Part shown: in pieces, positions 36,293-50,316 of the stretch
Numbering within the stretch: position 1 is the first letter of the stretch
How the letters are laid out: every line of letters begins with the position of its first letter
Origin: Chamaecyparis obtusa
Taxonomy: Eukaryota > Streptophyta > Pinopsida > Cupressales > Cupressaceae
Direction of reading: 5' to 3'
Assembly (NCBI GenBank): GCA_027943335.1
Contig: BSBK01002049.1
Span: 797,416-861,415, forward strand
Length of the DNA stretch: 64,000 bases
Notes under the pieces: generated by a model
Seen by the model: only the letters and a program-made list of their open reading frames with translations
What the model was told of the DNA's origin: nothing
Databases searched by the model: none
Position numbers and translations under genes: made by a program

Positions 36293-36430
36293 CCCAAATT
36301 ACTTTACCATTATTTCCATTTGTTACTTTCGTATTACAGACTGTATTTGTCCACAGATGTCTTTTTCCGCCCAAATTACCTTACCATCATTTCCATTTGT
36401 CACTTTCGTATTACAGACTGCATTGTCCAC
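36293..36430. repeat. 77-bp tandem duplication upstream of NF-YB copy 2
   Basis: A unit beginning CCCAAATTAC at 36,293 starts again at 36,370. The two share CCATTTGT(T/C)ACTTTCGTATTACAGACTG with a few substitutions. Copies 1 and 3 carry the segment once. Confidence 0.85.
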
Positions 36431-36960
36431 ATATTTCTTTTACTCTCTTTCATTTTTTATTCTTTTAGTGTTTCTGGCCAGTAGGCTACAAATAATTAAG
36501 AATACAGAGATGTACCAGATAAAATTCTTTGAATGTACGGCTAATAATTCAACATGCTAGTTGGTAGGCTTGGATCAGCTGGTAGAGCAAATTTAATTAC
36601 TTTGGTTACTAACAAAATTGGGGTTTAATCATAATTTGACTTCGTTGCTTGAACTATTCAATGACGTAGGAGACCAGATATTCTAAGGTCGGTGTCGGAT
36701 GAAATTCTTATAAGAATAAAAAGAAACGGATAGATATATTAATAGGTATAACATATGTTATTACTGGGTGTAACGCACCAAGGATTGTTTTTCATTTTGG
36801 GTGGGCGGGTTTGTAAACATAATTCATCGATGAAAACTGAGTGCGTTAAAGAAAACCTTCCCAGCAAAAAGTCTAATAGTAATGATTTAATAAAGTTGTC
36901 GAGATGTCCTATATTTATATGTTTTACTAAAAATGATATAATAGTGTTATTCTTATCCAT

Positions 36961-39900
36961 TATTGTGGTCCTCTATTTAATATTTTAGTATTATCTTCGA
37001 ATTAGTTTTAGCATCTTCAAGTGATCTTTTATTTGTTGGAAAAAAGTGAAATATTCTTTTAGAATATTTTATCTACATTATTCTTCTCGAATAAACTTGT
37101 TGTGTGGATTTTATCTTTTAGGAATAAGATTCATTACTTGTGTAATCCTCTATAGAATGTGATCTCTGTTTTTGATAATAGATTTTGTTCTAGATGAATT
37201 ATTTCTTGTTATACTTCCTTCATAAGCTAATTAGCATAATTCTATTGTTTTCATTCTAAGTATCTAATTCTAACACATTTCCTTACAATTTGGTACTCAC
37301 ATATATTCACATATTCATATCTAATTTGACATAGTATAAAAGTGATAGGTTTATCAAAATATTTTTCTAAAATAATTTTTGTGAGATTTCAAATGTATCC
37401 TATATTTTGGATTGTTGATATTTGTGGGTGTCTATAAAAGTCATAACTTAATTAGTTGAAACTCTACAAATTATATACATGTACTTCTTCTCATACTAAA
37501 GCATTTAATATGACTTTTCTTTCGAAGTGATTTTTTTCTCATGCGAAAAACATTCACATTCAACGATGCTACTATTCAAGAAGGTCAATCTATTTTTGGT
37601 ATACAACATAATTAAGCAATGACTTATTTTCCTCAACTTATTTTTAAGACTCTGCTAATCATTCTGTAGGCTTTAGGAAGTAATCTATAGGTGCAAGACA
37701 TTACATTCAAAAAAACCTTATTGATGTTATCTCTAGCATTCTTTTATATAAATAGCAATATGTTAGCTACTAGTGCAATTCATCCTAGCTACTCATTGGC
37801 CAATGAATTAGATCATTAGAAGGAATTTTTTCTTCTTCTTGTCATGTTTGTTTTTATTCATGCCATGAGCTACATTATGTTGACAGATAATTTTTCCTAA
37901 CTTCTTTATCATTGTTCATTTTAAAAGGTGGTACTTTTAGTTTTCTAAATTTAAATGTCATTTGATAGTGTGAAATAAGGAATAAAAAGGTTCAAATCAT
38001 TAATTTTGTTCAATTTGCAAGGTAAAATATTTATTTCATTTGAGGAAAATGTCTCTTCAAAGTATTATTTCTTTTTCCTTTCATAGACACTTTGGTTGCA
38101 AAGATATTTCTATTATTCAAGGAGTGAACATTTAAGACCATTGAAGAGGCTTCATAATGGAAATTAAAGCATGTATTTTTGTTTTTTATTGTATGCTAGG
38201 CAGATCATTATCTATATTGTAAATTATGTAAAAACATTTTTGTTGTGAATTTCTCCAACTTGTTAGCTTCCCTCTCTTTCCTAGATGAAAACTTAGTTTG
38301 TATAGAATTTTCTTGAGGTCAAATATCCTGAAGAAAGCTATAATCAATAATTCTTAGATGATTTTTTTGTATGATCCCCTTGTTAATTTTCACGTTGTTT
38401 ATTTTTTTCTATCTATTTTTTAATCATTTAAAAATTCTAAGTGTTAATCAAATACTCCACAATAGAGTACCATATTAATGGAAGATTTAAAGACATCAAA
38501 ATGAATGAAATGAAATGAAGCTCCTTATGATAGACATAAAACTGTAGTTATTTTTTTTCATTAGGTAAGCACAATAAACTAGAGTATTATCTAGTTGCAT
38601 TGCATCCATTATCATTTAATCTCCATCTTGATGGTCCTGAAGTTGTCTCAAGGTTATATATATTCTCTTTAGCTATCTGTTCTCATAAAAATGAAACATA
38701 TAATTCAATGTATTTATGGGGATCCTGATTGATATTCTATGATTAATGTTTGAAAATTGAGTTATGTCTAAGTTAGAGGCTCATTTAAAATTACAATATT
38801 TTTTAGTCTTTCTTATACATTGCATTGTATGTATATTTTTAGTTATATATCATTATTAGCATCATGTAACACAGGTTACATAAGAATAAATTCATCATTT
38901 TGTGGAGTTTTGATAATTTCCTCTCTTATATGTTTTGTTGATGAACTTTTTCCACCAATTTTCTCTCTTTATCCTCAAAGAAACATTCCCTTTCTAACTT
39001 TACTATTACTAGCCTGGTGAAGAATTTTATGGATATCTAGCATGCCATGTTTAAGTGGCTTATTTAGGAAATTACATCTCTAAAGGAAAATCCTTCTCTG
39101 AGTAACCCTATATTGGATATCATTATTACTAATTTTAGCCTGTAGCTAAAATTAGTAGAGATGGATAGCTATTAATTTAATGGAAGGTATATGTGGTTTA
39201 TTTAAAATTTTAAGTCTGAGTGTTCTCTTTGAACAAAAAACAAAAATGCAAAAGGAATACTGAGCAACAAGTAAAAATGTAGAAAAGAAAATGAGTTTTT
39301 CATCTTCTCGTTCATAAAATGAAGATAAGTACATTTCCATGTAGAATTATTTACATTGAAACATCACATTATTCTAGTTACAAAATAATTTGAACAAATT
39401 TGTATTCTCTTTGTTAATTCAATAAAAAAGGAGATACACTATAGAAATCAAAAAAAGCCATGAAAAGACCATTAAAAAAAAAAAGAAACATTTGGAGATG
39501 CAAAAAAAAAAAGACATGAATAAGAAATTAACATCTGCACAATAGGGTTCAAATATCCCATTGCCTAATGGAGGATGGATTTTCTCGAACACACCTATTG
39601 TGGAAGCTTCGATGACTTGATCTCAGTGTACTTGTAGGAGTGAAAGGGAAGTAGTTAGTTTTGCAAATTGAGAAACAAAAAGTTAGAAGTACTATTCTCC
39701 AGAAATCAATAAATTTAGTTGGTAGCCTTTTCTCAATATTTTTGCAATGTAATTTACAAATTTTGATAATTCCTGACATTGATAGATCATATCTTCTATT
39801 CTCTTGCTAGTAATTTTTTATTCAAATAAACCTTCTTTTCAAGTAGCCTCTATATTGTAAACTTATATCTCATAATATTCATGGTGCTTTATTACCTTTG

Positions 39901-40699
39901 GCTATATCTTGAATCCTAGCAAATCTATTCTAAGTATTTTATTTCTTGGATTATTTTATCATGCTCTGATACCAAATGTAGTTCTATAAATACAACTAAA
40001 AAAGGGAAGAATAAATAATAAATAACTATATATTTTAATAGAAAATTTCTACAGTAAAAATAGGAGTCTATTCACATAGCTAAGAAAATTTATATCTAAA
40101 CTAGTAGTCTAACCAGAACTGTAAGTTAATGATTCAAAGAATGGCGATGTCTATATTAAGCATGACTGTATAAAACACATCAAAATGGAGTATAAAATAT
40201 AAACATACAAACTTAGAATAAGAATACCATTACCATCTTCCTTGTATTAAAGGGTATGCTCACTCTTATTTCTTTTAAAGCCAATTTCTTGAAAATGTCC
40301 ATCAATTCTCTCATGGAATTCTCATGGTTCTTTCTTTGATCAATGAAAGTCCTTCAACTACAACTTCAAGGCTGATTTTGAGCCATCATGTTTTAAAGAG
40401 GCATGTACTAGTGAGGTTTGAATGAAAGAAAAATAAGAAGAGTGGATTCCATTCATAGGGATGACACTTGGGAGCTTATAGATTTTTAGAAATGAACTTG
40501 TGCATGTTCATTCTCATTACATGACTTAATCTTCGAGAACTAGTGGTTTAAAGTAGATCAATATAAATTTTGAATATAAACTAGGTCCATGTGGCCTCAA
40601 CGTGCATTATGAGATGAGTGGAAGATAAAATTGGTATCTCCACCAAGAGAATTTTTTTTTTTTCATAATATACAACAAAAATTGGTAATGTAACTAATG
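36961..40699. other. AT-rich stretch without recognisable genes
   Basis: Open frames are short (under 80 codons), hydrophobic or low complexity, and on both strands. Homopolymer A-runs occur near 39,472-39,510. I see no conserved motif. Confidence 0.5.
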
Positions 40700-42699
40700 A
40701 CATGTATATATGATTATTTTTTATTAAAAGAAATCTAGTTTTGAAGCGACTAGAAACCTTGATGCAAAATATAAAATCGGCCAAAGAAACACAATACAAG
40801 CATATACTTGATAAAACCTAAACAAAAACCGCCAATAACAACAAAACTTTTCTTCAAAGTTATTACAAAATTTCTTGCTAGACTATTATTTTTATACATA
40901 ATTTCCTCATTAATAGTATAGACCTTGTTTACAATGTTGCTAATGGGGATAGCCCCCTTATTCTTTCTTCTAAATCTAGTTGTAGAGCCAAGAAATGAGA
41001 CCATATCCTTATCTTCCACATGAATAATTTTTTCATTAGAAAGAACTTCCTTGATCGATTTAATAGTTCCCAAGGGGGATGATGAAGTTCCCTTTGAGAG
41101 ACCCTATAAATATTTAACCTAAACATTGATTTTCTTAGACACCTCTAAACTATTCTCCACATGGCTATCTTACTAATAGAAATAACTACCCTTAATTTTT
41201 GTTCAAAAATAGTGATAGTTTCCTCCAAATTCTTAATACAAAGCCATGATCCTCCTTGAACTCTTTGATACCATTTTCCACTACATTAATAATAGCCATA
41301 ATCTTATCCAAAGCTTGGATGGGAGGGGAATGAGTAATTTTATATTTTAAAGTATTCATCTCTAGAAAAATCCACATAAACAAAGTAGTTTGGCTATCCA
41401 TCGCATCCTTGACATTTTTTTAATGGCTATTTTTTCTTGAACTGATTGACCCTTCTCAATAGGGTTGTCTTAATCTACATCCAAATGAATTTCAATTTGA
41501 ATAAATGTATCCATATCACCCATAGTCAAATCTTGACAAAAAGTGGAATGAAGAATGGAGCTAGCTCCCTTTTATAAATTCATTTTTAATTTCTTAATTC
41601 AGGTGCACTTTCTCTCTCTCTCCCATGGTCACTAATTTGGACCTAGTAAGCATTTGCCCATTATCTTTATTAGGCACATGGGAAATATTTTATAATTTAA
41701 CATTAGCCTTGTTACCATCATTAGGATGCAAAGAATCTAGTACAAAATACTTTTGGGGAGTATAGTCCTATTTGTTGCCATAAAGTACCATTATTATTTG
41801 GTGGGCCAAGGTATTTATTTTAGGGTGCTTATACTAGTACAAATTATATACAACTTCTTCATCTAATGGGGAATATTTAGGAACATTTAAAAATTCCTTG
41901 AAATGATAGTGGATATTTTATCAGTATTTGATGCTAGTCTTAGGATTAGGATTTTTTATGATAGACAAAGACTTTGCATGTTCCATAATAAGTAGGATCA
42001 GGCCCCAAGTTATGATCAGGGAAGAAGGAATTTTTTCATGAGATTTAAAGTTATGACAAAGGGGTGAAAGTAAATAAAAGGGGTATGGTGTACACTTATT
42101 AAGCCTAAAATGATTAGGAATGCTAAAATGATACACAAAAATACTATAGAACATGTTATCTAGGGTTTCATACCACATGACTAAGGGTATTTATGGATGA
42201 TCTTTCATACCACCCATCTGTAGTTCTTTTGACATTATCTCTTTCAGTAGGCTAGAATAAAATCTCCAATGCCATAAATGCACATATTTTATCCCTATAG
42301 AATTTCCTCCCCTTAACCAAAGTATTAGAGACTTTTTTAATTAATTCCTTAGTGATATGAAGTTCCAAGCCATACCCATTGAAAACCTCCTGACTCCATC
42401 ATTCACTAAGAAACCTTTGTTAGTTTAGGTTTTGACCCTTGTAACCTCTTCATAAAACTAGTGAGAGCTTCAATAGAAAGCTCACTAAAGACCATATAAT
42501 TATCATCCCATTTTTGGTAGAGAATACACTCAATTCAATTCCTATAGCCTCCCATGATTTTAATTAAATTAATCTATGAAAGAAATAGATAAATAGGGCA
42601 CCAAAAGCTAAATAAGTAAGGTCAAGAGAACAAAAAAAGAAAAGTCAGATATACCATCATAAGAAAAGGCTAACTAAAAAAACCAATTTGCATGTTTGA
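40700..42699 (-). other. Possible second LINE ORF1 fragment
   Basis: Minus-strand frames at 42,178-41,921, 41,401-41,192, 41,126-40,929 and 41,073-40,750 form a discontinuous coding-like stretch. The words VYTINEEIMYKNNSLARNFV resemble the start of the Gag-like domain (DUF4283) of plant LINE ORF1, but the body of that domain is not readable. It could also be the far 3' part of the LINE at 42,700-57,438. Weak evidence. Confidence 0.3.
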
Positions 42700-45600
42700 G
42701 TTCATCATTTCCAAAAGGAAATTCAATTTAGAATTGCCCATAATAATTATAAGAGAACATTTTTATCTCTTTAAGGATTATGTCATTAATTCCACAACTT
42801 ACCATGTGTTGATAGTGGACAATTAGATTATCCAATCTATCCATGACATAATTACTATAATGATAAATATGAGGCACCTTGTGATCTTTGAATAAATTTA
42901 GCATTTGGATACAATCATAGATTGAATAATTAGGCATATAACTAGGGGTATGTTTCCCTTTGAGATAATTAATTATATTAATAGAGTCACTCTCTAACCA
43001 AACTTTAGTAAACCCCTTGGATATAACCCTTTTTAGATAGATCTACGCTGCAGAAGCCTTAGAAATATGCTTTGATACAGATCCCAAACTGAGGTCCACT
43101 CCCATGAAAAACATACCATTTTGATCACAATCTACTACACTACAACTAGAAGGTTGATGATTTCCTTTTGTTGTCCTATTAGTGTTTATTTTAATCCATT
43201 CCAAAGGAGATTCCTTTCATACCATCCCATCTCTAAAAAGCTTCTATTTAGCCAATAGAATTAAAATATCACACTATAACTTCCAAACTTGGACAATAAC
43301 CATGTCATCCTTGGAAAGGTGTAAATTTGGGCCAAAAACTTGGACATTACTACAAGGAACAAAAACAATGTCTTTGATAGCTCATTTAATCCTTGAAGGA
43401 ACCACTTCAATAGGACATTTAGAGTCTTTAAAATACAACTGTTTCATTCTTTCCAAATTCATGTAGAGTCCCTTTCCCTGGGATATACAAGGCATCATCA
43501 GAGATGAATGGAGACTAAGGGAATGATTTGACAAAGGAGAGAACCACTAGATCCAACACCAATAAAATGAATTAGGGAAGATCCATGATAGAGACCAAAA
43601 CTTTAAAAATAAAGACTAGACATCCCCTCACAAAGAAACATTCAAGGAGAATGTGAAAATGATTCTCCTCATTGTCCAAAGATAGGAATTCTTTAGGCTC
43701 CAATAGATCAACAATTATTTTGGAATCATTACGTAATTTGTTATTGTTTCATATATCACTAGTTTTTTTTTTAAAAAAAAATTAATGCAAATTATTGCCT
43801 AGAGTAGCTACCTTTCATTAATACCAATTTTAAAAAAAAAAAATTACATCTTCAATTAAATAAACATAAAAATATTCTTTGGATAACCTAAATGACATCA
43901 TGAGACCTCTAAATTCATTTAACAAACAAAAAACCACTAATTACTTCTATTATCGAGCAATATGTTTCAATGTTGTTCTTGTTAATGTCATTCCTCATTA
44001 CCTTGATGGTCTCCAACTTGTCCCCATTCTCCAAAGAATAGTCAATGTCAAATGCATTAGCAACCAAACCCATGTGATCCATACAATTCAAACCCCTTAG
44101 TCCAACAAAAATGAACTCATACAAATCTAGACTAGATGAAAGAATCCATTGTGCCAACATTATGGATGTGAGTATCGCTTACCATCTCTAGAATGAAGAT
44201 TTTTTTACAAAATCCTCCTCAACATGTCTCCTAATGATGAAGATGGCCTTCAAAAATTACTCCACCATTCTATATTGACAAGTGCACTCATAGTCTTACA
44301 CATTAACAAACTCTGATTTCTCCATTTTTCTTGATAAATAAGTCCAACCAAAATATATTAACTTACGAAAATGATAGTTACAAATCAATAAAAAAATAGT
44401 CTAAGGAAAAATAAATCACCACTAGTCATATGCACATAATCCTAGAGTCAAGAAAAATAAGAGAAAACTCCCTCAAACATAAATAAAATAAAAATTATTG
44501 GGCCAAGCCTAGAAAGGAAACATCCTCAATCAGTCAAAGTCATAGCCAAAGGAGGTGGGGAGTCTAGCTCATCCTTCTTTCCCCATCTTAGCTTAGTGTC
44601 TGGTCTAAGGTTTGGAAGTGTCCACACATCAACATTATCCTCCTCCTCTTTCTTTTCACATGGTGGGAAAATTTCCAAGGCTAACCAAGGATAACCTTTA
44701 GAAGATGAAAGCTAGCTAGTAATATATGGCAGTGTCAGCCAACCATCCTATGATGGTGGCACCCATGTGGTACATATGGAAGATTAATGGAAGTGCTATG
44801 GAGGTACAAAATAGCCACGAGGTGATAGATGATACTGGGGTGAATGTCGAGAAGGTGGCTGAGAATTTTTGGTGTCAGTATATCATCAAGAAGAGATATG
44901 TCCCTGAAAATGGCTCTAAGAAGTCAATTGGTTTCCAGAAATAGAAGCCTCTAAAGGAACTTTGGCTAGCTTAAACAAATCATTTCCCCAATACTATAAT
45001 AACTCCTACAAGTGGGACACATCCATGGCCACCTTATCTTCCTAAACCTGTATCTAAAACATCACATTATTGTATATGAAATATTTATCATACATAGATA
45101 CATTATAATCCATTAAGGTATGTGAAAAAACCACCACATTTATATCTTTCCAAATAGAAAAGAGAATTTTGAATTTGTAAACTGTGCCAAAGCTATATAT
45201 AAAAGGGAAAGGAAGGAAAGTGTTATCTCCCATAAGAACTATATACCATGAAAAAATCTATGGAAAAAATGGAGAAAAGAAATCATCGATCAAAACCTAA
45301 TAATTTTGAGCTCTATGACATAACCAAAAAGGGTGCAAGAAGGAATCAGACTGGTCAGAAAAAGGATAAAAAGGATCTGGGATACCCAAATGATGAAGGT
45401 TACAGCCTAAGGGAAAGCCTTGGAAACTAATATACCAAAAAAAATGTGCTATTTTGGGTTCAATGATGGTAGACTAGACTATAATATAATGCAACCTCTA
45501 GGAGGATTGAGGGGAATTCAAATAACACCATTGGCTCAATATATCCACCATAGCCAAGCAGTGAGATAACTAGAGATATACCTGACAATGTTGGTACCTC

Positions 45601-48600
45601 TAGAAAGTAGTGTCTAGGTACCATAACATTTCTTTCCAATAGGGAGTAAGACTAGTGATGTCAATTTCACATAATAGTTCACTAGAGGTAGAAGATAAAC
45701 TAGTAATTCAAAAGGTTCAGGTTGCTGACAGGTTAGGAAAAATTGACCGTGAGCATCCTCCAAGATATGAAAAGACATTGTAGACCTCCAAAAAAATGTC
45801 CTTTGGGGTTCAAACATAATTCTTGTGAAAGTGGAGAGAAAGTAAACCCAAAATTAATGTAAGAGGGAGGCCTTGCATTTGAGTTAATGGAGACCACTAG
45901 AGGTTGTTTTGGTTGAAAGACAAGTTGTCTCTAAAACCTATTCCATGCTAACATATCTATGGCTTAGAAGCTTTTCATGCACACTAGATGCTACTTTCCA
46001 TTTGAATCTACACTAGCTCTTGCATGACCAAAAGTGTCTAAAGGATAATATTTTTCCATCTTGGGCAATACAAGGGATACCCATAAACTATACAGTTTTG
46101 AAGCAGAACTTTCTAGGCATCATTCCCTAAGACACTTAACATAACCCATTTGACATTAAGGCTTAGCCCTGTGTATGAGTGGAAATGAGACCAAGGCCAC
46201 CTGACTTATTTTGAAAACAATAGTAGTCCTAGGGTACTCTATAAAAACCATGTCTCTCTGCATATAAAACCCATAAAAAATATTACAACAACCTTTCAAG
46301 CTTCATGTAGGCTTCTTTGGAGGGAGACCAATAAGAAGAATAATAGACATGTGTGGCTACGAGAACTTTGGAGTAGATTTGAAATTCTCTAGTGAGAGAA
46401 AGATGTTTTGTCAACCGATATGCCAATTTGGATTCATTATGTGAGCACAAAATTCCAAAGCTCAATGGATGACCCATGAAAATAAAATGGGATGCACAAA
46501 AAGTATAATACCTATCAATGATAAATCTATTTTGAGTTATACTAGACAATCCATTATGGTGCTAGGAAAAATAATTAGTGGTATTAAAAGGTTTTATGGT
46601 AGTAGATAGCGAACCGGAAGCTGAACAAAAAGTCTCAAGGAATTGAAGAGAATGTTTGATATTCTCTTTATCATCAATGAGCGTAAGGAAGGAATCATCT
46701 GTGAAATTTAGATTGAGTAGTGAGCATATGATTTGGAAAGTGAAATGCCACAAAATTGACCTATGGAAATTGCTGAAGAAAGTGAATAACCAAAGCCTTA
46801 CACATCAAGCACATATAATGAAGGTGCTAAAAGGAATCCCTAATAAATTGACCTATGAAAATTACAAAAAGTAGTGGATTGGTGGCCATTAACAGTAATG
46901 CAAGTATTGTTCATTCCCAAAAACATTTGCATAGAAAGAACAAAGAGGAGAATTAAACCAAGATCTTCTAACATAGACAAAATAAAAGGCCACTCAATAA
47001 GGTCATATACTTTGCGATTTATTTTTTTTAAGTGGAATTCCAATTGTATTCATGAGCCCATTCCATACCCTCCTAGAAAGCTATAATATTATCAAGAATG
47101 AACCTGGAATCAATAAATCTAGTCTTCTTAGACTGAAGATTGGAGGATGGAGATGACAAATTTTCAAGGAAACACCAATGGAAATAGTTTTGTATTAGAT
47201 ATTAAGAAAGGTAATTGGCCACCAATTAAAAATGTCTTCAGGATAACTAACTTTAATTATGAATTTAATATTATATCTATTTATCTATGCTCCTAATGTA
47301 CTATTTTGGATTGCTTCATGGTAAACACGATGAAGGTGTAAACTAACACAATCCCAAAGAGCTTTGTAAAATTTACAAGGAAAACCATCATATCCTCAGC
47401 ATTTATTATCTACCATTGAAAAATTGACTTCATTAAGATCTTCAATAAATAAGGTTTAATCACAAACAAACCTCTAGGAGTTTGACAAAAAACTAGGAAT
47501 GGGTACAAGACAATCATGAAGGGTCTGCTAACTAGCAGGAGAAGTGGCTTCAATAGTAAAATCTTGTTGGTAATGAGTTACAAAAGACTAGAGAATCTAT
47601 GAAATTTTAGTGGTAACTTAAGTACCCTCCCTGATTCATTTTATACCAGGAGAGGAATGTGTAGGACATAGATTGGAAAATAACTCCTTACTAACCCAAT
47701 CTCCCACTTTTAACTAGTGCAAGTGTGCCTTAATCTAAGCTCCTCTAGCTGCATAACTATCAAAAAATTTCTTTTCATGATGAAGAGTTGCCACCTTGAC
47801 CTAAAATTTATTTGACAATGTGTTATTTTCAAAGCTCTTGACTATTGGACACAATTCCTTGGTGGTTAGATCATAAGATTGGTAGTGAACTATCCCATAA
47901 AAATATAGGAATTTAGTGGATTGAAGAACAGTATCATTCTAACACAAAATCTAGCCATAAGGTTGAGCGGATCGACATTGTAAATTCCAAATTCTTTGAA
48001 TATGGACCAGTGTAGGTGGATGACTTAGAGGTGATATGTTTAAAAAAAAATTGGGACTGATGGGGATGTGGCAAGGCAACACACTACTCAATTTAAAATT
48101 TGATGGGAAAGTGGTTTGACAAAGTGACACCAGATATAGATAATAATAAAAAGGATTGCTTTGTCCCCTGCCAAAAAGGATTGCAAAGAGATTATGGTAC
48201 AATTAAGGTATTTAAAAACTGTATCAGAACTATTTTCCTAAAATTTCTTTAGGTATGCCAAACTACATTTGGAAGGTGGCCGTTGGTATTGGGATAAAAA
48301 AGGTCCAATTTATTGTCTGTGTAAAAGAAGGCCTCACGCTCTCCGACTATCTAGCAAAATGGTGAAATGCCATCCTTGTTGGAAGCCAGCTCAACCATAT
48401 TGAAGCCATCACATAGAACCCAAGTGGTCAGAGGTAGTGAATCAACTAACTAATGCCACATGTATGTCATTTCTACCACATCATTAGGGGCATAATCATT
48501 AATTACACCAAAAAATTGATTATGTATGTTCATAACAATCTAAACCACTATATGCATGGGATCTTCACCATGGCTAATAACTAAACTTTGCTAGCATGGA

Positions 48601-48893
48601 GCTAACAAGGTGACCACCCCTCCTCTACCAGCTTCATGGTTAGATGGAAAAAGTAGACTATGAGGCCAAATTGAACATCATGTTTCAACAAGTGAAAAAC
48701 CAACAATTTTAGTCTCTTGTAGATAATATACATCAATTCAAGAAAACCTATGAAGGATATCTTTAACTAAGTATTTACAAGATAGGTCAGTAAGACCCTG
48801 TACATTCTAGGAAAGTAAACTCATTAAAAACCATCATGCATTATGTCCTTGTCCCCGAGAGAGGAGAAGTTGTTATGTAGAAAATCTGACCTA
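42700..48893 (-). pseudogene. LINE ORF2 remnant: endonuclease, RT, RNase H
   Basis: On the minus strand, across many stops and frameshifts, I read the domains of plant L1-type ORF2 in order. The AP-endonuclease lies at about 48,880-48,200 (DPMHIVV-like, then TTWVLCDGFNMVE near 48,400). The reverse transcriptase lies at about 47,700-46,280: KVYDLIEWPFILSMLEDLGL at 47,010-46,950, CITVNGHQS, QG..LAPSLYVL, and NFTDDSFLTLIDD at 46,705-46,670, where FTDD replaces the catalytic FADD. A zinc-binding segment follows near 43,660, and an RNase H-like segment (VWLESDSINIINYL near 43,000, then VPHIYHYSNYVMDRLDNL at 42,880-42,820). It is certainly inactive. Its ORF1 lies at 56,293-57,438, separated by element D. 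Confidence 0.75.
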
Positions 48894-48898
48894 GAATG
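48894..48898. repeat. Element D target duplication, left
   Basis: GAATG here is repeated exactly at 56,288-56,292 immediately outside the other LTR. Confidence 0.95.
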
Positions 48899-50076
48899 TG
48901 TTGGAAATATTCAGGAATTAACCAAGTTACTGAGAGGGGAGGGGTGAATCAGTAACTCCAAATTCTTTTCTAATTTTAACATGTATTTTACTTTTAACCT
49001 TTGCATACAGAAAGCATGAAACTTAAAAAGCATTCACAATAATGACACATGGATTTGGTTACCCAGAAACCTTCCAAAAGAAAGTAAAACTGGGGTGGGG
49101 ATGAAACCCACAAAGCTTTAATACTGCAGAATAAAGTTGGCCGGTTAAGGCTTACAATTTGATCACTTCTGATGATCTGCCCTGTTAGGAGCAATAAGGA
49201 TTGCTAAATCCACCCTGTTAAAGGATTTACAAACATACAGTGAAGTATGCACTCGGTAAAGAGATTTTTACAAAGACTGTTAAGTCTACCCGGTTAAAGG
49301 ATTTAGTACTGATTCACCTGTTAGAATGAAACAGTAGATCTCTGCTTTGCAACTGGATTGCTGAATGAGATTCGCTGATGTACTGATCACCTTCTGTGAT
49401 GAATTTGTCTTTTCTGTATCTTATACTTCTGAAGCCTTCTGCAATTCGCTTATTTCTGCCTTTGTTACTCTTTTATATATTCTGTATCATATATTTTATT
49501 ACTTGTGCATCTATCTTTTATTTCTACATCATTGTTTATATACAGGTTTCAAACAATTAATTACAATTACAATTGCACAGTCGGCTTGACAAATAAACAT
49601 AAGTGCTACTAAGTCGGCCCAAATATGGTTACTCGGTTCCTTCACACTGACTCGGTGACTTTCTGATACTCGGCATCCACTACATTACTCGGCATCGTCA
49701 TGCACTCGGTAGAAGTGAAGGCACGGTTCATACTGATCACTCGGTAGGTATTGAACTCGGTAAGCATTGGTGACTCGGTAGACAAGATGTTACTCGGTTT
49801 TCATTGTCTGCTCGGTTTGCACTGTCTGCTCGGTTTGCACTGTCTGCTCGGTTTGCACTATCTGCTCGGTTTGCACTGTCTGCTCGGTTTTGCACTGTCT
49901 GCTCGGTTTGCACTGTCTGCTCGGTTTTGCACTGTCTGCTCGGTTTGCACTGTCTGCTCGGTTTGCACTGTCTGCTCGGTTTTGCACTGTCTGCTCGGTT
50001 TGCACTGTCTGCTCAGTTTTGCACTCAGAATGCTAATAAGTGTTGTCACTAGTGGCAATACTGCTTAATGCCAACA
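48899..50076 (-). repeat. Element D, left (3') LTR
   Basis: 1,178 bases, near-identical to 55,147-56,287 except for two extra array units and five substitutions. It carries the GAGGGGTGAATCA motif near its plus-strand start and many CTCGGT words in its second half. Confidence 0.95.
49807..50025. repeat. 18/19-bp tandem array in left LTR of D, 12 units
   Basis: Twelve units of TCTGCTCGGTTTGCACTG, some with an extra T, follow one another; the last has CTCAG in place of CTCGG. Open frames on both strands here are products of the array, not genes. Confidence 0.95.
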
Positions 50077-50090
50077 ATCTCCCCCTTTGG
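50077..50090 (-). promoter_or_regulatory. Element D polypurine tract
   Basis: On the minus strand CCAAAGGGGGAGAT abuts the 3' LTR, the expected place for the plus-strand primer. Confidence 0.9.
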
Positions 50091-50316
50091 CATTAGTGAC
50101 AAAAACACTTATTGGCCAAAATTTATATACACCGAATCATGCTGAGTTTTATTTTGATTTTTCAAAATTTGTCTTTGATATAGGGCTATATACATTGTCT
50201 CCCCCTTTCAATGTGCTAACTATTTCTTATACAAATCTATACAGTATACATCTCTCTCCTTCTATACATATCTCCCCCTTTTTGACGATAATGCCAAAGG
50301 TGCATATACAATTTAT

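Larger units (their letters stand above)
34850..36960 (-). repeat. NF-YB-bearing repeat, copy 2
   Basis: Reversed relative to copy 1. Homology to copy 3 is longer than to copy 1: it includes the distal 3' flank (GTCAATTTAGAATT..GTTGG and AAATAGAAAAAGAACAAGCT near 35,130-35,205) and, on the promoter side, a GGGTGG(G)C(A)GGTTT segment near 36,799 and AAAGAAAACCTTC near 36,850. That puts the copy at about 2.1 kb. Confidence 0.75.

Noticed and set aside
49807..50025. Possible CRISPR-like array
   Set aside because: Units are contiguous with no unique spacers and lie in an LTR of a plant element.
49751..50068. Open frames on both strands with repeated short peptides (LSARFA, CSVCTV, SANRAD)
   Set aside because: They are translations of the 18/19-bp LTR array in several frames, present again in the other LTR. 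There is no independent sign of a gene.
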